From NCBI GenBank assembly GCA_019233055.1, contig JAFAMV010000203.1, positions 1-47,341 of the forward strand: DNA of 47,341 nt, written 5' to 3'. Under the pieces are notes generated by a model, which searched no databases, was not told the origin of the DNA, and saw nothing but the letters and a program-made list of their open reading frames with translations. The position numbers and the translations under genes were made by a program. This DNA comes from Curvibacter sp. (GTDB lineage: Bacteria > Pseudomonadota > Gammaproteobacteria > Burkholderiales > Burkholderiaceae_C). The number at the start of each line of letters is the position of its first letter. Position 1 is the first letter of the stretch. This document shows, one piece after another, positions 33,721-41,705 of the stretch.

Positions 33721-34866
33721 TCAGGCCGTCGGCCGTCCCTGCCGGGGGCTGGCGAACGTCAGGCGCGCCGGCAGCATGGCTTCTGCCAGCGCGCTGGCCA
33801 GCCGCGCAGCGGGCGTCTCGCCGTACAGGCGCATCCGCAGCCAGGCCAGCACGGCCGGCAGGATCCGGACCAGGCCCTCGGCCGCGCAATGGCTCATGCC
33901 CCGCATGAGCCAGACCCGGTGTCGGGCGTGGCACGCGAACAGGGTGCTGTCCTCTTGCGGGATGTACTGGTCGTGCTCGCCATTGACGACCAGCATCGGC
34001 GCCCCCCCCTGGCCTGTCAGCAGGCCCTGGTGGCGCAGCGAGAACGGCTGCATGAGCGCGGCCATCTCCGCGTCGTCCGGCATGCCGGGCAGCCCCAGGG
34101 CGTTGGCGATGATGCCGGGCATGCCATTCGGAAGGCTGCGCATGAAGGCACTGCCTGACTCGAACACCACCGTGGGCCCACCCAGATCGACGGCGGCATC
34201 CACATCCCCCAGCAGGGCCAGCTTGGCGGCCCAATGGCCGCCGAAACTCACGCCCAGCACCGCCTTGCGTCCGGTGGGGGCCAGCGCGGCCAACAGCCCC
34301 TGGTAGACCCGATGCGCATCGGCCGTCAGCGGCAGGCCGCTCTCTGCGGTGCCCGGCATGTCGATCGCGGCCACCCGAAAGCGGCCCAGGCCGGCCAGCA
34401 GGCAGGCCAGGCGATGCAACTCGACCTTGCCGGTGTCGACGCCCCCCGACAGCAGCACCAGGGGCCGCTCGCCCCCGGCCCGGGGCGCATACAGATGCAC
34501 GGGCATCGTGCCGGGGTTCGGGTCGCCCAGCGCCACATGCCGGCGTTCGACCCGCAGGGGCATGCTGTGCGTCGCCCGCTCGAAACAGGCCATCTGGCCC
34601 TGGAGGGCCTGCACCCGCAGCGGGGTGGCGACGCAGGGAAAGCGTGCGGCGCCATACAGCAGGGCTGCCTGCAGGAAGCGCCGCTGCCGCTCGGCCGACT
34701 CGGCCTCCTGCATCCACTCGCGGGCCCAGCCGCCGGGGCTTTCGCTCCAGCAGTCGGTGATCCGGGCCTGCATGCGCCGGATCACCGGCCAAGGGATGCC
34801 CCAGCCCGCGAACTGACGGCTGCGTTCGGCGAACAGGGCCTGGGGATCCAGCGCGAAGGTGAACAT
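33721..34866 (-). CDS. FrsA-like alpha/beta hydrolase
   Basis: A 381-residue protein. An N-terminal helical cap (about 1-130) precedes an alpha/beta hydrolase core with the nucleophile elbow G-V-S-F-G-G, acidic EHDQYIP and terminal MSHCAAEG, giving the Ser-Asp-His triad. Layout and length fit the FrsA/DUF1100 esterases. LLSGGVDTGK lies just before the core. The ATG at 34866 is preferred because the longer frame runs into the upstream cupin gene. The substrate is unknown. Confidence 0.82.
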   Translation of the reverse strand: MFTFALDPQALFAERSRQFAGWGIPWPVIRRMQARITDCWSESPGGWAREWMQEAESAERQRRFLQAALLYGAARFPCVATPLRVQALQGQMACFERATHSMPLRVERRHVALGDPNPGTMPVHLYAPRAGGERPLVLLSGGVDTGKVELHRLACLLAGLGRFRVAAIDMPGTAESGLPLTADAHRVYQGLLAALAPTGRKAVLGVSFGGHWAAKLALLGDVDAAVDLGGPTVVFESGSAFMRSLPNGMPGIIANALGLPGMPDDAEMAALMQPFSLRHQGLLTGQGGAPMLVVNGEHDQYIPQEDSTLFACHARHRVWLMRGMSHCAAEGLVRILPAVLAWLRMRLYGETPAARLASALAEAMLPARLTFASPRQGRPTA

Positions 34867-34907
34867 GCTGCGGGGCAACCGGACGGTCGGGCCGTGGGGC
34901 GACGGGA

Positions 34908-35291
34908 TCACACAGGGCGGAGTTGCTCGGCCAGGCTGCGGGTCCTGGCGGTGACTTCCGTGCCCGTGTGGCCGGTGGATTTGCGTTCGATGAGCATGAT
35001 GTGGCACTCCTGTTCGGCCACCGGGTTGTGCCGCACGCCTTTGGGGACGACGAACAAGTCGCCCTCCTCGAGCACCACGGTCCGGTCTTCCATCTCGATC
35101 TTCAGCGAGCCTTTCAGGACATGGAAAAGTTCGTCTTCGTCTTCATGGCTGTGCCATGCCAGCGTCCCATGCAGCTTGGCGACCTTGACATACGAGTCGT
35201 CGAGTTCGGCGACCACGCGGGGCGACCAGTGCTCGGTGAGCCTGGCCGCCAGATGCTTGGGAGAAACGGGATCCGGCATGGGGGTGTCCAT
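34908..35291 (-). CDS. Cupin-domain protein
   Basis: A 127-residue single-domain cupin. Motif 1 is W-H-S-H-E-D-E-D-E-L-F and motif 2 is GDLFVVPKGVRHNP, providing the HxH, Glu and His metal ligands. Such small cupins may be isomerases, dioxygenases or sugar-binding proteins; this one is of unknown function. It precedes the FrsA-like gene on the same strand by 41 bases, so they may form an operon. Confidence 0.88.
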   Translation of the reverse strand: MDTPMPDPVSPKHLAARLTEHWSPRVVAELDDSYVKVAKLHGTLAWHSHEDEDELFHVLKGSLKIEMEDRTVVLEEGDLFVVPKGVRHNPVAEQECHIMLIERKSTGHTGTEVTARTRSLAEQLRPV

Positions 35292-35322
35292 CTTTCTGTG
35301 TTGTCAGTGGGGCTGTGGATTG

Positions 35323-35934
35323 TCATCGATGCGCCAGGGCGAGCTTGGCGCCCAGGGCGACGAAGGCGGCCGCGAAGCTGCGCCGCAACCAGCGCATGGC
35401 GGCCTGGCTGGACAGGACCCGGTCGCGCACCGCGGCGGCAAACCAGCCGTAGAGCGCGAAGACCGCGAAGGTCATCCCCATGAACACCAGCGACAGGGTC
35501 AGCATCGACAGCGTGGGCGAGGCCTCGTCCCGGGCGATGAACTGGGGCAGGAAGGCGAAGAAGAAGATCGTCAGCTTGGGGTTCAGCAGGTTGACCAGCA
35601 CCGCATGGCGGATCACCGCCAGCCGTGTCTGCTGGGCCTGCTCGCGCTCGACGGACAGCATGCCCCGGTCCTTCAGGACCAGCCAGGCCATGCGGACCAG
35701 GTAGAGCGCCCCCGCGTACTTGATCAGCTCGAAAAAGAAGGGGCTGGTGTGCAGGATCGTGGCCAGGCCGGTGATGGCGAGCAACATGTGCGGAATGATG
35801 CCCAGCGTGCAGCCGAGTGCGGCCACCAGCGCCATCCGCGTGCCGTGCGACAGGCCGGTGCTCAACGTGACCAGGGCCCCGGTCCCCGGGGAGGCGACGA
35901 CGACCAGCGACGTGATCAGGAATTCGGTGTTCAT
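35323..35934 (-). CDS. LysE/RhtB-family amino-acid exporter
   Basis: A 203-residue inner-membrane protein with about six hydrophobic helices, starting with FLITSLVVVASPGTGALVTLS, which carries the SPGP-type motif of the LysE/RhtB family in altered form (SPGTG). The ATG at 35934 has GGAGG six bases upstream; the longer frame to 35967 is not used. An AraC gene ends upstream of it at 35985 on the same strand, so the two genes probably form an operon. The exported compound is unknown. Confidence 0.9.
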   Translation of the reverse strand: MNTEFLITSLVVVASPGTGALVTLSTGLSHGTRMALVAALGCTLGIIPHMLLAITGLATILHTSPFFFELIKYAGALYLVRMAWLVLKDRGMLSVEREQAQQTRLAVIRHAVLVNLLNPKLTIFFFAFLPQFIARDEASPTLSMLTLSLVFMGMTFAVFALYGWFAAAVRDRVLSSQAAMRWLRRSFAAAFVALGAKLALAHR

Positions 35935-35984
35935 GCAAGGCCTCCGGTGGTGGGTGAAGGCGGCCATCTTGTCGCGATCGTGGC

Positions 35985-36845
35985 TCAGGGTCTTGAACGA
36001 AATTGCAGGGCCTTGCGCGGGCCGAGCACGCCGCGGGCATAGGTGCCCGGCGACAGGCCGAAGCTGCGCACGAACTGGCGGGTCATGTGGCTCTGGTCGG
36101 CAAAGCCGGCCGCCGCCGCCGCATCGCCCAGGCCCAGGCCCTGCCGGATCATCTGGCGGGCGAGCCGGATGCGCTTTTGCAGGATGTAGGCGTGTGGCGT
36201 CAGCCCGGTGGCCCGGTCGAAGTGGCGGATGAACTGATAGCGGCTGAGATCCGCCTGCCGGGCCAGTTCGGCCAGGGTCCAGGCCCCCGTGGGTTGGGCA
36301 TCGATCCAGGCCTTGGCCCGGGCGATGCCGCTCTGGTGGAGGCCGTCGGGCGTGGGGTCTGCCGGCCTCAGCAAGGCCTTGAGCAGCAGCAACAGGCTTT
36401 CGTCCAGCGGCAGCGTCCAGCCGGGCAGGGCGCCGGTGGCGGTCTGTGCATGGCGTGCGAACAGGCGGGCCAGGGGCGGGTCGCGCCGCTGCGGATGCTG
36501 GAACTCCATGCGGGCGGGAACGCCGGCCTCCTGCAGCTCGGCCACCAGGCCTTGCATGACGCCCGCATCCAGATAGAGCATCTGCCAGGCGCGGCCGCCG
36601 TCGCCCAGGGGCAGGCCGTCGTGCACCTCTTCGGGATTGACCGTGATGATGTCACCGGCCACGGCTTGCACCTGCCCGCTCTGGCTGGACGATTTCTGGG
36701 CCCCGCGCAGGATGAGGCCGATGCCGAACTGGCCGTGGGTGTGGCGGCCGAAGCGGTGGTCGGTGTCGGCAAACACCATCTCCACGCCTTGTTGGGGATG
36801 GGCCAGCAGTCTGAACCTGGGGTCCTTCTCGGTGTTGTCCTGCAT
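35985..36845 (-). CDS. AraC-family transcriptional regulator
   Basis: A 286-residue regulator with an N-terminal cupin-like ligand domain (HTHGQFGIGLILRGAQ) and C-terminal double HTH (LAELARQADLSRYQFIRHFDRATGLTPHAYI, then AAAAAGFADQSHMTRQFVRSFGLSPGTYARG). It lies 50 bases upstream of the LysE exporter on the same strand and may regulate it; such AraC-LysE pairs are common in proteobacteria. The effector is unknown. Confidence 0.93.
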   Translation of the reverse strand: MQDNTEKDPRFRLLAHPQQGVEMVFADTDHRFGRHTHGQFGIGLILRGAQKSSSQSGQVQAVAGDIITVNPEEVHDGLPLGDGGRAWQMLYLDAGVMQGLVAELQEAGVPARMEFQHPQRRDPPLARLFARHAQTATGALPGWTLPLDESLLLLLKALLRPADPTPDGLHQSGIARAKAWIDAQPTGAWTLAELARQADLSRYQFIRHFDRATGLTPHAYILQKRIRLARQMIRQGLGLGDAAAAAGFADQSHMTRQFVRSFGLSPGTYARGVLGPRKALQFRSRP

Positions 36846-36858
36846 CGGGTCGGTCGCT

Positions 36859-37464
36859 TCAGTCCTTGGGCTTGGGCTTGAAGATGGGGACGACCTCGCC
36901 CTGCGCCAGTTTCTCCACCTGCTGGGCGATCCGCCGCGCCCGCGTCTCGGCTTTCACGGCGGTCTGGATGCGCCACAGGACCGCGTAGCGATGGCTGGCA
37001 TTGAGCGTCGCGAAGAAGGCCTTGGCCGCCGGGGCCGCGTCGAGTGCCGCGATCAGATCTTCGGGCACCACCGAGTTGCGGGCGCCGTCGTAGGCCTTGG
37101 CCCAGCGGCCATCGGCCTTGGCCGCCTCGACCTGGGCCAGGCCCGGCGCCTGCATGCGGCCCTGCCCGATGAGCGTTGCCACCTTCTCGACATTGACCTT
37201 GGACCAGACGCTGCGGGCACGTCGGGGTGTGAAGCGTTGCAGGAAGTGCTGTGTGTCCTGGCCCTTCTTCTGGCTGTCGATCCAGCCCCAGCACAGGGCG
37301 ATCTCCACCGCCTCGGGGTAGCTCACGCTGGTTTCGCCGCCACCGCGCCTGGCGATCCGCAGCCAGAGGCCCGGGGAGCTGGCATGGTGGCGCGCCAGCC
37401 AGGTTTCAAAGGCCTGGGCATTCTCGAACAGGGTCGGCGTGTCGGCTGACGGGGCGGTGGACAT
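36859..37464 (-). CDS. YdeI/OmpD-associated family protein
   Basis: A 201-residue protein matching the YdeI (bacteriocin-protection/OmpD-associated) family: SSPGLWLRIARRG, SYPEAVEIALCWGWIDSQKK, FTPRRARSVWSKVNVEKV and a closing Lys-Pro-rich tail. The function is unclear. The ATG at 37464 fits the family start; the frame upstream to 37617 is noise. It lies 13 bases upstream of the AraC start and may be co-transcribed with it and the LysE gene. Confidence 0.85.
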   Translation of the reverse strand: MSTAPSADTPTLFENAQAFETWLARHHASSPGLWLRIARRGGGETSVSYPEAVEIALCWGWIDSQKKGQDTQHFLQRFTPRRARSVWSKVNVEKVATLIGQGRMQAPGLAQVEAAKADGRWAKAYDGARNSVVPEDLIAALDAAPAAKAFFATLNASHRYAVLWRIQTAVKAETRARRIAQQVEKLAQGEVVPIFKPKPKD

Positions 37465-37543
37465 GGGCGAAGTGTGCACCAAAGGCAGACCGCCCCGAGG
37501 AGGAGGCGTCGTGTCCCGATCGGATCCGCCCGGGTGGCGCCCT

Positions 37544-38362
37544 TCAGGGCTGAAGCCGTCGCCGCAGAAAGGCCAGCACCTCGTCGCGGGCCTGCCGCGT
37601 GGGTTCGCCGTCTGCATCCACCAGATGCGCCGTCAGCACGCTGTGGGGGTACGGCACATGGGTCGCGAAGAAAGGGGGCGGGGCGGGGTGGGCGGCCGAG
37701 TCGGGCAGCACCCTGGCCACGAAACGCTCACCCAGGGCTGCGGCGTAACGCTCGAACCGCGCCGCGCGGCACACGCGGTCCCCTTCGAAGCGCAAGGCCA
37801 GTGCGCTCAGGTCTTCACGGTCCAGACGTTGCCTGACCGTCGCGAGCTCGTCGGCGGAGATCTCCAGCCCGGCCGGATCGTCCAGAGGCAGCGAGGGCTG
37901 GCAGAGCACGGGGGCCAGCAGGGCGGGCTCCAGCATCATGCTGAGTGCGAAATTGCCGGTGAAGCACATGCCGACCGCGCCCACGCCCGGGCCGCCGCAT
38001 TCGGCATGGGCCTGACGGGCCAGCGCGCGCAGCCATGCCGTCACGGGGCTTGCGCGGCCGGCGCCGAGCACCTGGAATTCGCGGCTGATGCAGGCCTGGC
38101 GGAACACTGCGGCGCCGGCCTCGGCCGTGGGCCAGGCGCCATCGGTGCCGAACAGCGAGGGCATGTGGACGGTGAAGCCGGCATCACGCACCCAGCGGGC
38201 GAAACGGGCGACATCGGGACTGATGCCCGGCATCTCGGCCATCACGATCACCGCCGGGCCGGTGCCGGCCACATGGACACGCTTGGCCTTGCCGTCGAAG
38301 ACGAACTCGCGTGGGTCGAAGTCCGCCAAGGCGTCGTCGTTGTGGTGGATCGAGGGGCTCAT
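37544..38362 (-). CDS. Dienelactone hydrolase-family protein
   Basis: A 272-residue alpha/beta hydrolase of the dienelactone hydrolase family. The nucleophile is Cys in GAVGMCFTGNFALSMM, as in dienelactone hydrolases; upstream VIVMAEMPGI contains the conserved Glu of the family. A late HPAPPPFFATHVPYPHSVLTAHLV segment supplies the His. The ATG at 38362 overlaps the stop of the tautomerase gene (ATGA), giving tight translational coupling. The dienelactone hydrolase-tautomerase pairing resembles aromatic ring-cleavage steps, but the substrate is not fixed. Confidence 0.85.
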   Translation of the reverse strand: MSPSIHHNDDALADFDPREFVFDGKAKRVHVAGTGPAVIVMAEMPGISPDVARFARWVRDAGFTVHMPSLFGTDGAWPTAEAGAAVFRQACISREFQVLGAGRASPVTAWLRALARQAHAECGGPGVGAVGMCFTGNFALSMMLEPALLAPVLCQPSLPLDDPAGLEISADELATVRQRLDREDLSALALRFEGDRVCRAARFERYAAALGERFVARVLPDSAAHPAPPPFFATHVPYPHSVLTAHLVDADGEPTRQARDEVLAFLRRRLQP

Positions 38363-38805
38363 GGCTGCAGCTCCGCCAGATGCCGGTAGCCGGCTGCCGC
38401 ACAGAAGTCGGGCAGGCGCCAGAGCGCGCCATTGGCTCCCCAGCTGCCGTCGGCCACGTCGTGCACGAAGATGGAGGTGGCGAGCCGGCGCGTCTCCTGG
38501 GCCGGCAGGGCGGCCCGGATGGCCGCATGCAGGCGCTGCACATAGCGCCGGCGCATGCCGCCATCGAGCACGCCGGCCGGCACATGGGCGGTGACCACGC
38601 AGGGCAGCAGGTGCTCGCCGGGTTCTTGGCCGCCGCAGGCGAAGGCATCCACTTCGTTGATCTGGACCCAGCAGTAGAAGCGCTGGCGAGGGTCCTCGGG
38701 CATCTGTTCCGCCTCGGCGGCAGCCTGGGTGAGTTGCTGGATCAGGGTGTCGCGGGCGGTGCCGGCAAAGGACGACTTCGGGATCAGGACCTGGATGTTG
38801 GGCAA
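38359..38805 (-). CDS. Tautomerase/4-oxalocrotonate tautomerase-like protein (TTG start)
   Basis: A 148-residue protein resembling the tautomerase superfamily (about 150 residues, two repeats). The start is set at TTG 38805: AGGAG (38816-38812) lies six bases upstream and the second residue becomes Pro (M-P-N-I-Q-V-L-I-P), the catalytic N-terminal Pro of tautomerases. The longer ATG frame from 38835 would bury that Pro. Later motifs are GMRRRYVQRLHAAIRAALPAQ and VHDVADGSWG. Its stop codon overlaps the dienelactone hydrolase start. The gene is divergent from the GlxA-type regulator at 38899, which probably controls the pair. Confidence 0.82.
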   Translation of the reverse strand: MPNIQVLIPKSSFAGTARDTLIQQLTQAAAEAEQMPEDPRQRFYCWVQINEVDAFACGGQEPGEHLLPCVVTAHVPAGVLDGGMRRRYVQRLHAAIRAALPAQETRRLATSIFVHDVADGSWGANGALWRLPDFCAAAGYRHLAELQP

Positions 38806-38898
38806 GGTGTTCTCCTGGAGGGATGGTGGGTCCATTGGAGCCCTTCCTGAGGCAGAATCGAAGTGTCTTAAATGACATTATTCGAGCGTAATCAGCCA

Positions 38899-39855
38899 AT
38901 GACCGATTTCACCGTGCTGGTCCTGGAAGGGGCTTATGCCAGCAGCGTCGCCGTCACCCTCGACGTGCTGCGCGCCGCGGCCGCCCTGGCGCCGAGGGTG
39001 GGCGCGCCGGTGCCGACCTGGCGGGTGGTCTCGACCGGGGCGGCCCAGGTCGGGCTGGCGGGCGGGCTCTCGCTGCGCGCCGAAGTGCTCAGGGGCGCGC
39101 CGCGCCCCGACCGCTCCACCTGGATCGTTCCGGGCCTGGGTCTGGAGGGGCCCGAGGCGATGGCCCGTCGTCTCGACGAGGTGGACGCGCGCCGGGCCGT
39201 CGCCTGGCTGCGGCAGCATGCGGGTCCGGTGGCGGCGTCGTGCTCGGCCGTGTTCCTGCTGCAACGGGCCGGCCTGCTGCAGGGGCGTCGCGTGACCACC
39301 ACCTGGTGGCTGGCCGCCGCCTTGCAGCGTCTGGAGCCGCTCTGCCGGGTCGATGCCGACCACATGGTCTGCACCGATGGCCCGCTGACGACCGCAGGGG
39401 CTGCCCTGGCCCAGGCCGATCTGATGCTGCATCTGCTGCGGGAGCGCCATGGCACGGCCCTGGTCGAGGCGGTCTCGCGCAGCCTGCTCATCGACGCCCG
39501 CCAGGCGCAGGCGCCCTTCATCGTGCCCGAGGTGCTTGCGATCGGCGACGAGCTGGTCGCCAGGCTGGCTGCGCGGGTCGAACGTGCCTTGCCCGAACCG
39601 CCCTCGGTGGCGGCGCTGGCCAGCGAGTTCTGTGTCTCGGAGCGCACCCTGGCACGCCGCGTGCGGCAGGCCACCGGCAAGTCGCCGCTGGCCCTGATCC
39701 AGAGTGTGCGGCTGCGGCGTGCCCGCACCCTGCTGGCCGGCAGCCGCCTGACGGTGGAGCAGGTGGCCGAGGCCGTGGGCTACCAGGACGCCACGGCCCT
39801 GCGCCGGCTGATGCGCAAGCTGGCCGGGGGCACGCCGAGCGGGTTCAGGCCCTAG
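38899..39855 (+). CDS. GlxA-type AraC-family regulator (DJ-1/PfpI domain plus HTH)
   Basis: A 318-residue protein. The N-terminal half is a DJ-1/PfpI-like domain (FTVLVLEGAYASSVAVTLDVLR) with a Cys in AASCSAVFLLQRAGLL; the C-terminal half is an AraC double HTH (LASEFCVSERTLARRVRQATG and VAEAVGYQDATALRRLMRKLAGGTPSGFR). This is the FtrA/GlxA kind of regulator. The ATG at 38899 is preferred to 38872. It is divergent from the tautomerase/hydrolase pair, 93 bases apart, and probably controls it. TGTC-N6-GACA at 38864-38877 may be an operator but the arms are short. Confidence 0.88.
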   Translation: MTDFTVLVLEGAYASSVAVTLDVLRAAAALAPRVGAPVPTWRVVSTGAAQVGLAGGLSLRAEVLRGAPRPDRSTWIVPGLGLEGPEAMARRLDEVDARRAVAWLRQHAGPVAASCSAVFLLQRAGLLQGRRVTTTWWLAAALQRLEPLCRVDADHMVCTDGPLTTAGAALAQADLMLHLLRERHGTALVEAVSRSLLIDARQAQAPFIVPEVLAIGDELVARLAARVERALPEPPSVAALASEFCVSERTLARRVRQATGKSPLALIQSVRLRRARTLLAGSRLTVEQVAEAVGYQDATALRRLMRKLAGGTPSGFRP

Positions 39856-40327
39856 ATGCCCCCGCCTCCGTGGCGGCCAGCCTTTGCAGTGTCGCCTGCT
39901 GCCAGGTCCTTTCGGGCAGATACGAATCGGCATCGCCCACGGCCCCGTAGCCTCCCTCGCCATAGACCACGGCATAGGCTGCATAGTCGGCCGCCTGAGA
40001 GGCCCGGCCTGCCAGTGCGTTGGCCACCGCGTGGCTGGCCGACACGGCTGCATGGCCCACGCCGTCGAGCGAGCGCGATCCCGGATGGTGCCGGGCCAGC
40101 TCTGCTGCGCGGGCGGCCCTGGTCAACAGGACGGCGCGGTCCACGCGGCCGGCGAGGTAGTCGCCCAGCACGTCCAGGCAACCGATGACCTCCTCGTCTT
40201 CGAGCAGGTGGCGCACGCGCTGCGCGCAGGCGTGGCCGAAGGACAGCTGAAATCTTTCCGGGTCGCGCACCTGCGTCGTCGCGGCTCTCAGATCGATGGA
40301 AAGGTCGATGGAAAGATCGGTGGTCAT
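39845..40327 (-). CDS. Uncharacterised helical protein
   Basis: A 160-residue protein I do not recognise. It is Ala-rich and largely helical (ARAAELARHHPG, AVSASHAVANALAGRASQAADYAAYAVVYGEGG), similar in flavour to small putative immunity-like proteins, but I make no firm match. The N terminus contains a DLSIDLSIDL repeat encoded by a 12-base tandem repeat, so the true start may be variable. It ends 11 bases inside the convergent GlxA-type gene. No toxin gene is nearby, so an immunity role is not supported. Confidence 0.6.
   Translation of the reverse strand: MTTDLSIDLSIDLRAATTQVRDPERFQLSFGHACAQRVRHLLEDEEVIGCLDVLGDYLAGRVDRAVLLTRAARAAELARHHPGSRSLDGVGHAAVSASHAVANALAGRASQAADYAAYAVVYGEGGYGAVGDADSYLPERTWQQATLQRLAATEAGASRA
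40293..40323. repeat. 12-base tandem repeat
   Basis: TCGATGGAAAGG and TCGATGGAAAGA follow each other, with a partial third TCGGTGG. They encode the Asp-Leu-Ser-Ile repeat at the start of the minus-strand gene. Being 12 bases, expansion keeps the frame. Confidence 0.8.
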
Positions 40328-40372
40328 CGAAGGGATTCCTGATGGTTTGTTGAGGCCGGGCTGAAGTGCATC

Positions 40373-41422
40373 CTAGCGGGGCATGGCCTCGATCACGGCC
40401 TTGACCACCTGGCCGAAGTGGCTCGACGAGGCGAGCCGATGGCCGTCCGATTCACCCTGGCTCAGGTGGGCGACGACAAGATCGTCTGCGGGCACCACCA
40501 GCAGATACTGCCCCAGGTGGCCACGGGCGCTGAAGACGGGTGAGGCAAACCGATGGCCGAAGTGGATGTTTCCGGCGCTGGTCCACCACAGGTAGCCGTA
40601 GTCCACCCCGGCGATGTCGGTCGGTGAGATCGGGGCCGTGCTGGTGCTCACCCAGCCGGCGGGCAGCAACTGCCTGCCGCACCAGTCGCCCCCGCGGGCC
40701 ATGAGCAGGCCCAGGCGTGCGAAATCGTGCGACGACAGCCGGATGGTGTAGGCGGGGTGGCGCGAACTGTGGCCGCCCACGAATCGGGTGTCCCGCTGCG
40801 GGTCGAAATCCTCCAGTTGCAGCGGTCCGGCCAGTTCGTCGCCGAAGCCCTCGAACACGGTCTTGCCGGTCTGGATGCGGTAGGCGGTGCCCAGGGCGTT
40901 GAAGTCCCAGTTGTTGTAGTACCACTGCGCGCCCGGTGAGCAAGAGTGGCGTACCGGGCGTTTGCCTTTCATGGCCTCGGTCTCGTACACGGCCTCGTGG
41001 TAGATGCACGAGCGGGCCTCGAGCATCTGCTGCACCGTGGCGGTCTTCTCGGTGTCGGAGAGGCCGCCCAGGTCGTCGATGCCCAGGCTGCCCACCGTGG
41101 CGTCGAGGCCGGCCTGCCCTTTGCCGACGGCGATGCCGTAGAGCATGCTCAGGATGCTCTTGCGCGCCGAGTGGAGGTTGTAGGTCGAGGAGGTGCTGCC
41201 GTAGTCGAAGACGATTCTTCCGTGGTGCACCACGGTCAGCGAGGCGGTGTCCAGGCTCTGCAGCAGGGTGTCGAGCCGGCCGAGCTTCTCGGCATCCCAA
41301 CCCGACTCGGCCGGGGGCGCCACCGTCCAGTGCTGGGCGGGGCAGGTCGGCGGCGGCGCCGCCAGTGCCAGGGGCGGGCCGGCCAGCAGGGCGGCGAAGG
41401 CGGCAAGGAGGCGCAGGGGCAT
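40373..41422 (-). CDS. Exported serine hydrolase (class C beta-lactamase-like)
   Basis: A 349-residue protein with a signal peptide (about 1-22). The serine-hydrolase motifs of the DD-peptidase/class C beta-lactamase fold are S85-A-R-K88 (SxxK), Y169-N-N (YxN) and a late GHLGQYL in place of KTG. Such proteins are usually esterases, peptidases or uncharacterised, not true beta-lactamases. The ATG at 41422 begins the signal peptide; upstream frame extensions are ignored. It is divergent from the superoxide dismutase gene, with a 283-base gap that holds a copy of the 29-base repeat. Confidence 0.86.
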   Translation of the reverse strand: MPLRLLAAFAALLAGPPLALAAPPPTCPAQHWTVAPPAESGWDAEKLGRLDTLLQSLDTASLTVVHHGRIVFDYGSTSSTYNLHSARKSILSMLYGIAVGKGQAGLDATVGSLGIDDLGGLSDTEKTATVQQMLEARSCIYHEAVYETEAMKGKRPVRHSCSPGAQWYYNNWDFNALGTAYRIQTGKTVFEGFGDELAGPLQLEDFDPQRDTRFVGGHSSRHPAYTIRLSSHDFARLGLLMARGGDWCGRQLLPAGWVSTSTAPISPTDIAGVDYGYLWWTSAGNIHFGHRFASPVFSARGHLGQYLLVVPADDLVVAHLSQGESDGHRLASSSHFGQVVKAVIEAMPR

Positions 41423-41646
41423 GGCGGGGTTCCTCGGGCGACGGGCTGGTGTTCCTCGGCCGGACTCTACTGTGATCGGGGTTGCCATGGCAGCGGCAGG
41501 GGCGTGCGCCCCCAAGTCCAGGGCCCTCTGGCAAGACCGGGCCTCCTGTCCATGGGCTTCACGGCGTCTTGATCCCCGGAACCAAAATGGCGTCCAGGGC
41601 TCCTAGGCTCGGGCTTGTGCCAAGAGTCCGGACGGAACAAACTACC

Positions 41647-41675
41647 CGGCCCGTGCGAGACATTGAACAGGCTCT
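41647..41675. repeat. 29-base dispersed repeat, copy 2
   Basis: Identical over 29 bases to 30395-30423 and in the same orientation. This copy lies about 30 bases before the superoxide dismutase start, where it could carry promoter or leader function. No other copy was noticed. Confidence 0.85.
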
Positions 41676-41705
41676 CAAACCCTTCACTGATGAGGAGCAA
41701 TGACC

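Noticed and set aside
38864..38877. TGTC-N6-GACA as an operator between the tautomerase pair and the GlxA-type gene
   Set aside because: Four-base arms are expected by chance in a window this size; kept only as a remark.
39845..41422. Toxin-immunity pair formed by the helical protein and the serine hydrolase
   Set aside because: The hydrolase is an ordinary exported enzyme with complete catalytic motifs, and the helical protein has no firm immunity match.
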